The notes under the pieces were generated by a model. It made no database searches. It was not told the DNA's origin and saw only the letters and a program-made list of their open reading frames with translations. Shown piece after piece: positions 24,362-34,300 of a stretch of 64,000 nt of DNA. A program made the position numbers and the translations under genes. Source of the DNA: [Mycobacterium] fortunisiensis (GTDB taxonomy: Bacteria > Actinomycetota > Actinomycetes > Mycobacteriales > Mycobacteriaceae); NCBI RefSeq assembly GCF_019050325.1, contig NZ_VOMB01000020.1, forward strand, positions 372,001-436,000, given 5' to 3'. Each line of letters starts with the position of its first letter. The stretch's first letter is position 1.

Positions 24362-27300
24362 GCGGTCTCCTCCTGCAGCACCTCGTGCAACACCTCTCGC
24401 AGTGCGTCCAACCACATCGTCTGCAACGTGGCGATGTCCTCGACGGACAGAATGTCGGGCAGGGTCCGCCACTGGGTGCCGAGCACCGCGGACCCGTCGC
24501 GGTCGATCACCGCGGCCATGATCGTCAACTCGTGGCGCACAGCGACATTCGGCTCCGGGATCGGAGACACCTTGCTCTGCAACGAGCGGTCCTGCAGCAG
24601 GGCATGATCGGCCGCGTCGAGCTCGATGCGGCCCAGGTAGTTGAGCAACACCTGGGGATCGCGATGGGCGCCGAGCCGCTCGGCGGTATCCGCCCGCAGG
24701 TAGCGCAGCAGGCCGTAGTCGATGGCGTCGCCCGGAATGGCGGCCACCTGTGCGGCGACACCGCGGGCGTCGTCGGCGGTCAACCGCAACGGGTAGATCA
24801 TGCTGAGCAGCCCGGCCGTGTCACCGGTGTCCACCTCGGCGTGCTGGGACACCACCGCATCGGCACGACCATGGGTCTCCAGCGCCAGCAACGGCGCCGG
24901 GGTCGGCTGCCCGCGGTGACGACGCCAATCCCCCAGGGCCCGAGCGGTTGCCGCGGCCAGCACCTCGGTGACCGGGACCGGACCGCTCAACAACCGTGCC
25001 GTCACGTCCGGCTCGGCGAAGGCCATCTTGATAGACACACCGGCCATCCGGTCCGCCGTGGGATCGATTCGCCTGGAGCCGATGTCCGGATCGCCGCCGT
25101 CGAACTGCCGTTCCCAGAAGTCGCCGGTCTGCAGTGCCGCCGCCCGCTCGGACAGCAGCTGCGCCCACTGCCGCAGCGGGGTGTGTTCGCGCACCGGCAT
25201 CGGCGTGCGCCCGGCGGCCAGTGCATGCCAGGCGTTCTCCAACTCGCCGACCATGATCCGCCACGATGCCGGGTCCAGCGCCAGCACATGCGCGGTCAGG
25301 ATCAACAGGCCGCCGTCGACATCCGGGTGGTGCAACCAGACCGCGTCGAGCATGGATCCGGTATGCGGGTCCATGCGCTCGACGGAGAGGTCGGCCTGTT
25401 CGGCCACCGCGTCGAGCAGGTCGACGTCCGGCTCGGACACGGTCGCTTCCGAGAGAACCTCGCGACCATGATGCGCGACCAGGGTCATGGTCTCGGGATC
25501 CAGCTTGGTGCGTAGCACCTCATGTCCCTCGATCACGTTGTGCAGCAGCGCTTCCAGCTGTGACCGGGTGATCCCGGCGGGCAACCGGAACACCTCGGTC
25601 TGGGCCAGCCGGCGGGGATCGCCGTACTGGTAGAGCCAACGCCCGTTGGGCAGCAACGGAATCGGGGTGGTGTCGGGTGCCGCCTGGTCGGCGGCCGCTT
25701 CGGCCCGCTCGACGGCGTCGGCATCGGAATCGATCGCGGCGGCCAGTTCACGAACGGTGGCGCAATCCAGCATCAACCGGGCCCGCAGTGCCACACCGCG
25801 CCGCCGCACCGCCTGCACCACCGACAACGCCACGATGCTGTCCAGCCCGAGGTCGAGGAAGTCGGCGGTGACGTCGAGTTCGGCGCTGTCGGCCGTGCCC
25901 AGTACGTCGGCCAGCACTGCGGCCAGTAGCCGCTCGGTCTCGGTGGCCGGGCGTTGGGCATCCTCGGCCCGCCCACCGGTGCCCAGTGCCGCCAGGGCGG
26001 CGTCGTCGACCTTGCCGTTGGTGGTCAGCGGGATCTCGTCGACGGCGACGATGTGGTGCGGCACCAGATGCCTGGGCAGGGTGGCGCTCAGCATCGTCCG
26101 CAGTTCACCGACCGCGGCGTCGGTGACCACGTAGGCGATCAGCCGCGGCCCGCTGCGATGCTGCCGTACCGCCACATGGGCATGCCGCACCCCAGGATGG
26201 GTGTGCAGCGTCGCGGCCACCTCGCCCGGCTCCACCCGGAAGCCGCGGATCTTGACCTGATTGTCGGTTCGGCCCAAAAATTCGATGGCACCGGATTTCG
26301 GATTCCGTCGCGCCACGTCACCGGTGCGGTACATCCGGGCCCCGGGCGTGAACGGATCGGCGACGAAACGTGCGGCCGTCTCCCCCGGTCTGCCGAGGTA
26401 GCCACGGGTCAATTGCCCACCGGCCAAATACAGTTCGCCGTACACACCGTCGGGAACCGGGCGCAGCCAACCGTCGAGCAGATAGGCCGCGGTGGACTCG
26501 GTGGGGTGACCGATGCAGGGCTGCGGGTGGTCGGCGATCGTCGCGACCACGGCCTCCACCGTGGTCTCAGTTGGGCCGTAGCAGTTGTGCGCCGACATCC
26601 AGGTGCGCTCACACTCGGTCTGGATGCCCTGCCAGGTGGCGGTGTCGATGGCCTCGCCACCGAGCGCGAGTACGGCCAGCGGCACCTGGGTGAGCAGGCC
26701 GGCGGCCCGGAGCGAGGCAAACATCGACGGTGTGGTGTCGATCATGTCGATCCCGTAGCGGCCGATGGTCTCCACCAGGGCCTCGGCATCACGCTGCACC
26801 GCGTCGCCGACGATGTGCACCGTGTGCCCGTCGAGCAGCGCCGCCAACGGCTGCCAGGCCGCGTCGAACGTGAACGACCAGGCATGTGCGACCCGCAACG
26901 GACGGCCGAGCCGTTTGGCCGCGGGCTGCAACACCTGACGGGCATGGTCGGCGCAGTAGGCCAGCAGTGCCTGCTGAGTCCCGATGACGCCCTTGGGTTT
27001 TCCGGTGGTCCCCGAGGTGAACACGACGTAGGCACCCTGGCCGGGCCGCACCGGCGCGGGACGGTAGTCGGTGTCCGGATCGGATTCGACGGAAGCCAGG
27101 AGTGCCGCGTCGAGCACGAGCGTCGCCTGTGTCTGCCGGAGGATCTCGTTGACGCGTTCCTCGGGCATGGCCGGATCCAGCGGCACGATCAGTCCGCCGG
27201 CCTTGAGCACTGCGAGCATCGCCACCACGTAGTCGGGGCCGCGGTGCAACCGGATCGGCACCGGGCCCTCGTCGGCCACACCGCGGCGGATCAGCTCGGC

Positions 27301-28806
27301 GGCCACCCGGTCGGCGGCGTCGTCGAGCTCGCGGTAGCTCAGCTGCCCGCCGTCCCAACTCAGCGCCACCGAGCCCAGCCGCGCCGCGGCGGCCGCGCTG
27401 AACGCGTCGTGAAAGCCGGTGTGGAATCGCTCATCTGACGCCACCGGTACGGGCGCACCCTCGGGGCCGGGCTCCTCATCGAGGGTGACCGCGACATCTC
27501 GCAGCGGGCGCTCCCAGTGCTGCAGCAGACGCTGCACCACGCTCAGCACCCGCAGCCCCAGATCGCGGGGGTCGAGCATTCCCAGTGCCCCGTCGAGGAT
27601 CTCGACCAGGACCGTGAGCCGACCGTGGGTGGGATGCGCGGCGATGGTGACCGGAAAGTGCGACAGGCTTTCCAGGGCGGCCGGTCGCAGCACCGCCTCG
27701 CCCAACTGGAACTCGTCGCTGCCCACCAGCCCGCCGGGCGGGAAGTTCTCGTAGACCAGCAGGGTGTCGTACAGCTCGCCGATCCCGCCGAGTGACCGCA
27801 GCTCGGTGTGGCTGAGGTAGCTGTGCTCGCGCAGGTCGGCGGCCTCACGCTGCAACGCCAGGCACTGACTTCCCACCGACAACGTGGGATCGACCCGCAC
27901 CCGCAGCGGCACCGTGTTGATGAACAGGCCGACCATCGACTCCACCCCGGCCAGCTCGTCGGGGCGACCCGACACCGTGACGCCGTACACCACGTCGGTG
28001 CGGTCGGTGAAGACCGAAAGGATTGTCGCCCAGGCCATCTGGAACAAGGTGTTGACGGTGACGCCGCGCTGCCGGGCCGCCTCGAAGATCTCGGCGGATT
28101 GCTGCTCGTCGAGCGTGACCTCGGTGCGCGCGGGCAGTCCCGGCTCGATTTCCCGTCCGGCCAGCACCGGGGACAACAGTGTGGGTGCATCGATGCCGTA
28201 CAGGTGTGCCTGCCACCGCGCGCGGCTGGCGTCCTGATCGCGTCCGGCCAGCCAGCCGATGTAATCGCGATACGGCCGCACTGCCGGCGGCAGCGCCGCC
28301 ACATCGCCCTTGGCCCCGTAGAGCGCGAGGAGTTCGCCCACGAAAACCGGCAGCGACCAGCCGTCGATGGCGATGTGGTGGGCCACGATCACCAGACGCC
28401 AGCGGGATTCCGGCTTTTCGATGAGCAGGAACCGGATCAGCGGACCGCGGCCGAGGGTGAACCGCCGCGCGCGTTCTTCGGCTTCCAGAGTTTCGGCCTG
28501 CGGTCCGTCGGCGTGCACGTGCCGCCAGGGCAGTTCGACTGTCGACGGGACGACCGCCACCGGTCGGCTCAGGTTGCCCTGGAAGAAGCCGGCCCGCAGG
28601 TTCGGGTGACGCACCAGCATGGCCTCGGCACAGGCCCGCAGCAGCTCGACGTCCACGGTCCCGTCGATGTCGGCGGCCATCGCGATGACGTACGGGTCGG
28701 CCCCGTCGTCACCCTCGGTCAGCCCGGCCAGTGAATACAGCCCCTGCTGCAGCGGGCTCAGTGCCAGGACGTCCTCGACTCCGGGCGGTGCGCCAGTGGT
28801 GGTCAT
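24358..28806 (-). CDS. mbtF: Mycobactin NRPS MbtF (C-A-PCP-E/C-like)
   Basis: Adds the second (terminal, cyclised) lysine of mycobactin. The protein has 1482 residues. The condensation domain has an intact HHIAIDGWS near residue 146. The adenylation domain has VVFTSGTTGKPKG near 600 and YRTGDVARR. The carrier protein has DLGLDSIVALSV near 987. A final epimerase/condensation-like domain occupies about 1050-1480. In that last domain the expected HHxxxD reads HVLALD (followed by PASWRIM, near 1174), so the catalytic second His is Val. The start ATG 28806 overlaps the mbtE stop by 4 nt; the nine extra upstream codons lie inside mbtE. The terminal domain probably serves release or cyclisation rather than epimerisation. 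Confidence 0.94.
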   Translation of the reverse strand: MTTTGAPPGVEDVLALSPLQQGLYSLAGLTEGDDGADPYVIAMAADIDGTVDVELLRACAEAMLVRHPNLRAGFFQGNLSRPVAVVPSTVELPWRHVHADGPQAETLEAEERARRFTLGRGPLIRFLLIEKPESRWRLVIVAHHIAIDGWSLPVFVGELLALYGAKGDVAALPPAVRPYRDYIGWLAGRDQDASRARWQAHLYGIDAPTLLSPVLAGREIEPGLPARTEVTLDEQQSAEIFEAARQRGVTVNTLFQMAWATILSVFTDRTDVVYGVTVSGRPDELAGVESMVGLFINTVPLRVRVDPTLSVGSQCLALQREAADLREHSYLSHTELRSLGGIGELYDTLLVYENFPPGGLVGSDEFQLGEAVLRPAALESLSHFPVTIAAHPTHGRLTVLVEILDGALGMLDPRDLGLRVLSVVQRLLQHWERPLRDVAVTLDEEPGPEGAPVPVASDERFHTGFHDAFSAAAAARLGSVALSWDGGQLSYRELDDAADRVAAELIRRGVADEGPVPIRLHRGPDYVVAMLAVLKAGGLIVPLDPAMPEERVNEILRQTQATLVLDAALLASVESDPDTDYRPAPVRPGQGAYVVFTSGTTGKPKGVIGTQQALLAYCADHARQVLQPAAKRLGRPLRVAHAWSFTFDAAWQPLAALLDGHTVHIVGDAVQRDAEALVETIGRYGIDMIDTTPSMFASLRAAGLLTQVPLAVLALGGEAIDTATWQGIQTECERTWMSAHNCYGPTETTVEAVVATIADHPQPCIGHPTESTAAYLLDGWLRPVPDGVYGELYLAGGQLTRGYLGRPGETAARFVADPFTPGARMYRTGDVARRNPKSGAIEFLGRTDNQVKIRGFRVEPGEVAATLHTHPGVRHAHVAVRQHRSGPRLIAYVVTDAAVGELRTMLSATLPRHLVPHHIVAVDEIPLTTNGKVDDAALAALGTGGRAEDAQRPATETERLLAAVLADVLGTADSAELDVTADFLDLGLDSIVALSVVQAVRRRGVALRARLMLDCATVRELAAAIDSDADAVERAEAAADQAAPDTTPIPLLPNGRWLYQYGDPRRLAQTEVFRLPAGITRSQLEALLHNVIEGHEVLRTKLDPETMTLVAHHGREVLSEATVSEPDVDLLDAVAEQADLSVERMDPHTGSMLDAVWLHHPDVDGGLLILTAHVLALDPASWRIMVGELENAWHALAAGRTPMPVREHTPLRQWAQLLSERAAALQTGDFWERQFDGGDPDIGSRRIDPTADRMAGVSIKMAFAEPDVTARLLSGPVPVTEVLAAATARALGDWRRHRGQPTPAPLLALETHGRADAVVSQHAEVDTGDTAGLLSMIYPLRLTADDARGVAAQVAAIPGDAIDYGLLRYLRADTAERLGAHRDPQVLLNYLGRIELDAADHALLQDRSLQSKVSPIPEPNVAVRHELTIMAAVIDRDGSAVLGTQWRTLPDILSVEDIATLQTMWLDALREVLHEVLQEETA

Positions 28807-31800
28807 GGTGAAACCCCTTGGTCCTGACCCCATCCCGCGGTCAACGCGGACAGTTCGTCGGGTGAGAGCCCCGAGGCCGACATCGGTGCGTGGTGCACAT
28901 CGGCGGCTTGCGCCTTCTCCCCCGCGGCATCGATGGCGCCGGCCAAATCGGCCAGCCCCGGGTACTCGAACACCATGCGCGCGGTCATGGCCACGCCGGC
29001 ATCCCTGGCCCGGGCGGCAAGTTGGACAGCCAGGATGCTGTCGCCACCCAGGGTGAAGAAGTCGTCGTAGCGGCCCACGTCGGTCGCTCCGAGCAGATCC
29101 ACCAGCATGGCCGCCAATGCCTGCTCGGTCGGTGTGGCCGGCGGCTCGACCGGGGCGGTCACCGTGACCCGCGGGCGGGTCAGCGCCGCCGGATCGATGT
29201 CGGTGGCCACGGTGAGCACGGCGCGGACGAACTCCTCGGGCAGCGCGGACCGCGCAGCCTCCAGTACTGCTTCGGCGTCGGCGACCTGCGGCTCGAGCAC
29301 CAGGTAGCCGGCCAGCGTCGCGCCGCCGCGGGTTTCCCAGTACCGGGTGGCCGCGGCGGCCACCCCGTCGAGCGCTTCCAGCGCGGCCTGCAGCCGCGGC
29401 TCACCGGTCGTCACCGGCTCGAGCCGGCCGTCAGGGGTCCACCGGGCCCGGTCCCCGGTGCGGTACAGCTGCCCGCCGCCGAACGGATTCGGGACGAAGC
29501 GCTGTGCCGCAACGCCGGTGGCGGTCCCGGCCGTCGCGTCCACTGCGCCACCGGCGTAGAAGACCTCGGCGCTGACGCCGACACCCACCGGACGGTGCCA
29601 CTCGTCGAGCAGGTAGACCCGGGTGGCACCCTCGGTCTGCGGCAGCCCGGCCGGCGGTACCGCCTTGCGGCTCCAGTCCTCGACCAGACGGTCACGCTCG
29701 GCCGCATCGACCACCGCGACGTCGCGCAGCGTCTGGTCGGCATCGGTGGCGAAGGCTTCGAGGATGCGTTGCAGCCAGCCGATCAGGCGCCGCGCGGTGT
29801 CGGCTTCGTACAGTTCGGTGCGGTAGATGACCGCGCCCCGGTATCCGGCGCTGGAGCTGTCGCCGGATTCGGCGAAGAAGTTCACCGACAAATCGGCGTG
29901 CGCCACGTCGAAGGTGGGTTCCAATGCGGTGAAGCGGGTTTCGCCCTCGGCACCGGTATCGATGACCTGATCGGTAGGCAGATCCTCACGCACGTGCACC
30001 ACCACGCCGAACAGCGGGTTGCGCGACAACGAACGGACCGGGCTCACCGCGTCCACCACCCGGTCGAACGGCAGGTCCTGGTGCTTGTAGGCGGCCAGCG
30101 CCATGTCGCGTGAACGGCGCAGCACCTCGCGCAGGCTCGGGTTCTGCGACAGATCGTTGCGCAGCACCACGATGTTGATGAAAAAGCCGATGAGCGCGTC
30201 GAGTTCGGGCGCGGTCCGACCGGCCACCGGCGTGCCCAGCGCGATGTCGGTACCCTGGCCGGCCTTGTGCAGCGCGATCGCCACGGCGGCCTGCAGCACC
30301 ATGAACTCGGTGACCCCGAGTTCGCGGGTGAGCTCGACCAGCTTGCCGCGGATGGCCGGATCGATGGTGAAGTCCAGTGCCCTGCCCTCGCCGGTGGGCA
30401 CCGGCGGCCGGGGGAAGTCCGGCTGCAGCCCGTTCTCGGTGTCCTGATCGGCGGACAGACCGGCCAATTGGTCTGTCCAGTAAGCCCGTTGCGCCGCCAC
30501 GGTCTCGTCGTCGCCGGCGAACAGCTCAGCCTGCCAATCGGCGAAATCGGCGTACTGCACCGGTAGCGGCGTCCACTCGGGCGCCTGGTTGCGCCGACGG
30601 GCGTGATACGCGGTCATCAGGTCGGTGAACAACACCGCACCCGACCAGTGGTCAGCGGCGATGTGATGCACCAACAGCGAGAGCACGTGTGCCTCCGGGG
30701 TGGACAGCACCGCAGCCCGGATCGGCCAATCATTCTCCAGGTCAAAGCAATAACGCCGCTCGGCGTCGAGTTCGCCCTGGAGCCACTTTTCACCGTCGCC
30801 GGCCAGATGCCGCACCGGCACCGGTGCGGCGGGATGGATCACCTGATGTGGTACGCCGTCGATCTCGCGATAGGTGGTGCGCAGGATCTCGTGCCGGGCC
30901 ACCACATCGCTGACCGCCGCGGCCAAGGCGTCGACGTCACAGGGGCCGGTCAGTCGCGCCGCGAACGGCACGTTGTTGACCGGGTTGGGGCCGTCGATGC
31001 GGAACTGGAACCACTGGCGGTGCTGGGCCGCCGACATCTGCGACGGCCCGTCATGGGCGGTGGCCACGATTGCCGGCCGGACCGCGCCGTCGCCGGCGGC
31101 ACGCAGTTCGTCGACGCGGGCGGCCAGGCCCGCCACCGTGGCGTGCTCGAACACATCGGCCACCCCGAGTTCGACACCACAGCGGGACCGGACCGCGGCC
31201 ACCAGCTTGGTCGCCAGCAGCGAGTGCCCGCCCAGGTCGAAGAACGAATCGTCGGCACCGACCCGGTCACGCTCGAGCAACTCGCCGAACAGCGCGACGA
31301 TCTCGTGTTCGGTGTCGGTCCCCGGCGCCCGGAACTCGGTGGCCGATCCGATCTCCGGCTCGGGCAGTGCCCGCCGATCGATCTTGCCGTGCGCGGTGAT
31401 CGGGATCTCGGCCAGTTCGACGAAGGCCGCCGGGATCATGTACTCGGGCAGCGCGGCACCGACCCTGGCCCGGATCCGGTCGATCTCGACACGCTCGGCG
31501 TCGGCGGCCGGGGTGATGTAGGCGACCAGGCTCTTGCCCAGCGACGGCAGGTCGCTGACCACCACCACGGCCTGCCCCACCGACGGATCGACCGAAATCG
31601 CGGCCGACACCTCGCCGAGCTCGATCCGGAAGCCACGGATCTTGACCTGTTCGTCGGCGCGCCCGACGAACTCGATGTCACCGTCGGCGTTGCGCCGGGC
31701 CAGATCGCCGGACCGGTACATCCGGCCGCCGGGGTTGAACGGATCGGCCACGAACCGTTCGGCGGTCAGGCCACGGCGGTTGTGGTAGCCGTGTGCGACA

Positions 31801-34283
31801 TGCGTGCCGCCGATGTAGATCTCACCGATCACACCCACCGGAACCGGCTGCAGGGCATCGTCGAGCAGGTGGATCGTGGTGTTGATCTTCGGGGTGCCGA
31901 TGGGCACGATGCGGGCGCCCTGCTTGCCCTCGACCTTGTACCGGGTGCAGTTGAGCACCGTTTCGGTGGGCCCGTAGAAGTTGTGCAGCAGGGAGTCGAA
32001 CGTGGCATGGAACTTGTCGGCGATCTCCCCCGGCAGTGCCTCACCGCCGATCGGCACCCGCTGCAGCGTGCGCCACTCGTTGACGCCGGGCAGGGACAGG
32101 AACAGCCCGAGTAGCGACGGCACGAAATGCATCGAGGTGATGCCCTCGTCGCGCAGCAGGTCGGTGAGATATCCGATGTCGCCGAGCCCACCGGGCTTCG
32201 GGATCACCAGGCGCGCACCGGCGGCCAGCATGCCGAAGATTTCACCGATCGAGACGTCGAAGCTCTGCGAGGCCACCTGCAGCAGCCGCTCGGCCTCGCT
32301 GACCTGGTAGTCGCCACCAAACCAGACGAAGTACTCCGCGATCGGCCGGTGCGGCACCGGGACGCCCTTGGGCAGGCCGGTGGACCCGGAGGTGTAGATC
32401 AGGTATGCCGTGTTGTCCGGACGCAGCGGTCGGACCCGATCGGCGTCGGTGGGATCGGTGACCGGGTAGTCCTCCAACCCGGTAACCGGTTCACGCAGAA
32501 CGATTTTGGGGTCGGAATCGCCGAGGATGTAGTTGAGCCGGTCCTCGGGATAGGTCGGGTCGACAGGCAGGTAGACCGCACCGGCCTTGACGATGGCGAA
32601 CGCGGTGACGATCAGGTCCGGCGACTTCTCCAACAGCACGGCCACCCGGTCCTCGGTGCCGATACCCTGCGCGATCAGCCAGTGCGCCAACCGGTTCGCC
32701 GACTCGTTGATCTCGCGGTAGCTGTAGTGACGTCCCTCGTACACCACGGCGATGGCGTCGGGGGCACGGGCCGCCTGCTCCGTGACCAGTGCGGTCAACG
32801 TGGTGGCCGGGGTGTCGAACTGCTCACCGGTGGAGACTTTGCGCAGCCACTCGGCGTCCTCGGCGGTGAACAACTCCAGCCGCGACAGCGGCCGGTCCGG
32901 GTCGGCGAGCGCACTGTCCAGCAGCACCGCGAAGTGCCGCAGCATCTGACCCGCCAACTCGGCGTCCATCACCTCGGTGAGGTGTTCGGCCTCCACGACG
33001 GCGCCGTCGGCGTCGGTTTCCACCATGAAGCCCAGCGGCAGCTGGGTGTGCTGCCCGCGCAGTTCGGCGCGCGCACAGCGCACCCCGTCGGGGTTGAAGC
33101 CGCCGCCGTCGGACTCACGGAAACCGAAGCTCACCCGGGTCATCCGCTCGGCCCCGTGACGCCGGTCCGGGTTCAACTCCGCCACCACCCGGTCCAGGTT
33201 CACCCGCTGATGGGCGAACGCGCCGATCGCGGTGTCTCGGGTGGCCACGACCAGATCCCGGAAGCCGACCGAGCCCTGGGGTCGCAGCCGCATCGCCACC
33301 GTGTTGCCGTAGTAACCGATGGTGTCGTCGCTGTCGCGGTTCAGCACCGGGGTGGCGACCAGGAAATCGTCGGTGTGGGTGTAGCGGTGGACGAGCGCGC
33401 CGAATGCCGCCAACAGCACCATGTACGGCGTGGACCCGGTGTCGCGGGCCAGCGCCGACACCCGCGCGACGGTGTCGGCGGACAACCGGATCGTGCTGCG
33501 CTGGGACCGGAAACCAGTGGGGACCACCGAGCCTGCCGGCCCGGGCAGCTCCAGCGGCTCGGGCGGGTTCGCCAGCGTCTGGCGCCAGTACGCCAGATCC
33601 TCGTCGGTGGAATCGGCCCCGCGGGCCGGCACCCGGGGCGTATCGGCAAGCTGCGCCCCGGAATACGCGTGGGTGAGGTCGGTGAAGAACACCCGCCAGG
33701 ATCCGTCGTCCCAGGCGATGTGGTGAGCGACCAGCAGCATCACATGCTCGCTCGGGCCGGTCTTGATCAGCGTGATGCGCAGCGGGGAGTCACTGCTCAG
33801 ATCGAATGCGGTGCCGAATTCCCGCTGTGCCAGCACCTCCAGGCGCAGCTTGCGGGCCCGCTCGGATTTGTCGGACAGATCGTGGGTGGCCCAGCCCGGG
33901 GTGAGGTCGTCGTGCACCGTCGCCGTCGGCTCGCCGTTCTCGTCGGCGCGGTAGGTGGTGCGCAGGATCGGATGCCGCCGTGCCACCGCGTCGAGGGCAG
34001 CGTGCAGCCGGTCGGCGTCGATCACTCCGTCGAGGCGGTAGGACAGGCAGATGTTGAGCAGGACCCCGCTCGGGTCGAATCCCTGCACGAACCACATCCG
34101 CCGCTGCCCATCCGAGAGCACGGTGGGATCGACCGGGGCGCTTGCGTTTCCGTCGGCTCCCCGCCCTGGGGCCGCCCCGTCGTCCGAGGCCAGCCCGCGC
34201 TCGGCAAGCCTGCGCCGCATCAACTCCAGACGGGCGTCGGAGGTGCGAGGGGCTGCCGAATCGGCACTAACCATGTCAGTCAC
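28803..34283 (-). CDS. mbtE: Mycobactin NRPS MbtE (C-A-PCP-C-deltaA-PCP)
   Basis: Incorporates the first lysine of mycobactin. 1826 residues read from the GTG at 34283, which has AAAAGGAAG as Shine-Dalgarno 9 nt upstream. Domains: condensation (HHIAWDDGSW, about 188); adenylation (LIYTSGSTGLPKG, about 629; FYGPTE; YRSGDLARRN); carrier (FFDLGGHSLLATKL, about 1018); a second condensation domain (HHIAADHWSG, about 1209); a fragment of an A domain holding only its C-terminal part (YRTGDRARW, about 1611, with no upstream P-loop-like core); and a second carrier (FFTLGGDSILAVQL, about 1741). The extra C-fragment-PCP tail makes it much longer than a single module. It follows mbtD by 17 nt. Confidence 0.93.
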   Translation of the reverse strand: MTDMVSADSAAPRTSDARLELMRRRLAERGLASDDGAAPGRGADGNASAPVDPTVLSDGQRRMWFVQGFDPSGVLLNICLSYRLDGVIDADRLHAALDAVARRHPILRTTYRADENGEPTATVHDDLTPGWATHDLSDKSERARKLRLEVLAQREFGTAFDLSSDSPLRITLIKTGPSEHVMLLVAHHIAWDDGSWRVFFTDLTHAYSGAQLADTPRVPARGADSTDEDLAYWRQTLANPPEPLELPGPAGSVVPTGFRSQRSTIRLSADTVARVSALARDTGSTPYMVLLAAFGALVHRYTHTDDFLVATPVLNRDSDDTIGYYGNTVAMRLRPQGSVGFRDLVVATRDTAIGAFAHQRVNLDRVVAELNPDRRHGAERMTRVSFGFRESDGGGFNPDGVRCARAELRGQHTQLPLGFMVETDADGAVVEAEHLTEVMDAELAGQMLRHFAVLLDSALADPDRPLSRLELFTAEDAEWLRKVSTGEQFDTPATTLTALVTEQAARAPDAIAVVYEGRHYSYREINESANRLAHWLIAQGIGTEDRVAVLLEKSPDLIVTAFAIVKAGAVYLPVDPTYPEDRLNYILGDSDPKIVLREPVTGLEDYPVTDPTDADRVRPLRPDNTAYLIYTSGSTGLPKGVPVPHRPIAEYFVWFGGDYQVSEAERLLQVASQSFDVSIGEIFGMLAAGARLVIPKPGGLGDIGYLTDLLRDEGITSMHFVPSLLGLFLSLPGVNEWRTLQRVPIGGEALPGEIADKFHATFDSLLHNFYGPTETVLNCTRYKVEGKQGARIVPIGTPKINTTIHLLDDALQPVPVGVIGEIYIGGTHVAHGYHNRRGLTAERFVADPFNPGGRMYRSGDLARRNADGDIEFVGRADEQVKIRGFRIELGEVSAAISVDPSVGQAVVVVSDLPSLGKSLVAYITPAADAERVEIDRIRARVGAALPEYMIPAAFVELAEIPITAHGKIDRRALPEPEIGSATEFRAPGTDTEHEIVALFGELLERDRVGADDSFFDLGGHSLLATKLVAAVRSRCGVELGVADVFEHATVAGLAARVDELRAAGDGAVRPAIVATAHDGPSQMSAAQHRQWFQFRIDGPNPVNNVPFAARLTGPCDVDALAAAVSDVVARHEILRTTYREIDGVPHQVIHPAAPVPVRHLAGDGEKWLQGELDAERRYCFDLENDWPIRAAVLSTPEAHVLSLLVHHIAADHWSGAVLFTDLMTAYHARRRNQAPEWTPLPVQYADFADWQAELFAGDDETVAAQRAYWTDQLAGLSADQDTENGLQPDFPRPPVPTGEGRALDFTIDPAIRGKLVELTRELGVTEFMVLQAAVAIALHKAGQGTDIALGTPVAGRTAPELDALIGFFINIVVLRNDLSQNPSLREVLRRSRDMALAAYKHQDLPFDRVVDAVSPVRSLSRNPLFGVVVHVREDLPTDQVIDTGAEGETRFTALEPTFDVAHADLSVNFFAESGDSSSAGYRGAVIYRTELYEADTARRLIGWLQRILEAFATDADQTLRDVAVVDAAERDRLVEDWSRKAVPPAGLPQTEGATRVYLLDEWHRPVGVGVSAEVFYAGGAVDATAGTATGVAAQRFVPNPFGGGQLYRTGDRARWTPDGRLEPVTTGEPRLQAALEALDGVAAAATRYWETRGGATLAGYLVLEPQVADAEAVLEAARSALPEEFVRAVLTVATDIDPAALTRPRVTVTAPVEPPATPTEQALAAMLVDLLGATDVGRYDDFFTLGGDSILAVQLAARARDAGVAMTARMVFEYPGLADLAGAIDAAGEKAQAADVHHAPMSASGLSPDELSALTAGWGQDQGVSP

Positions 34284-34300
34284 GCGAAAATGCTTCCTTT

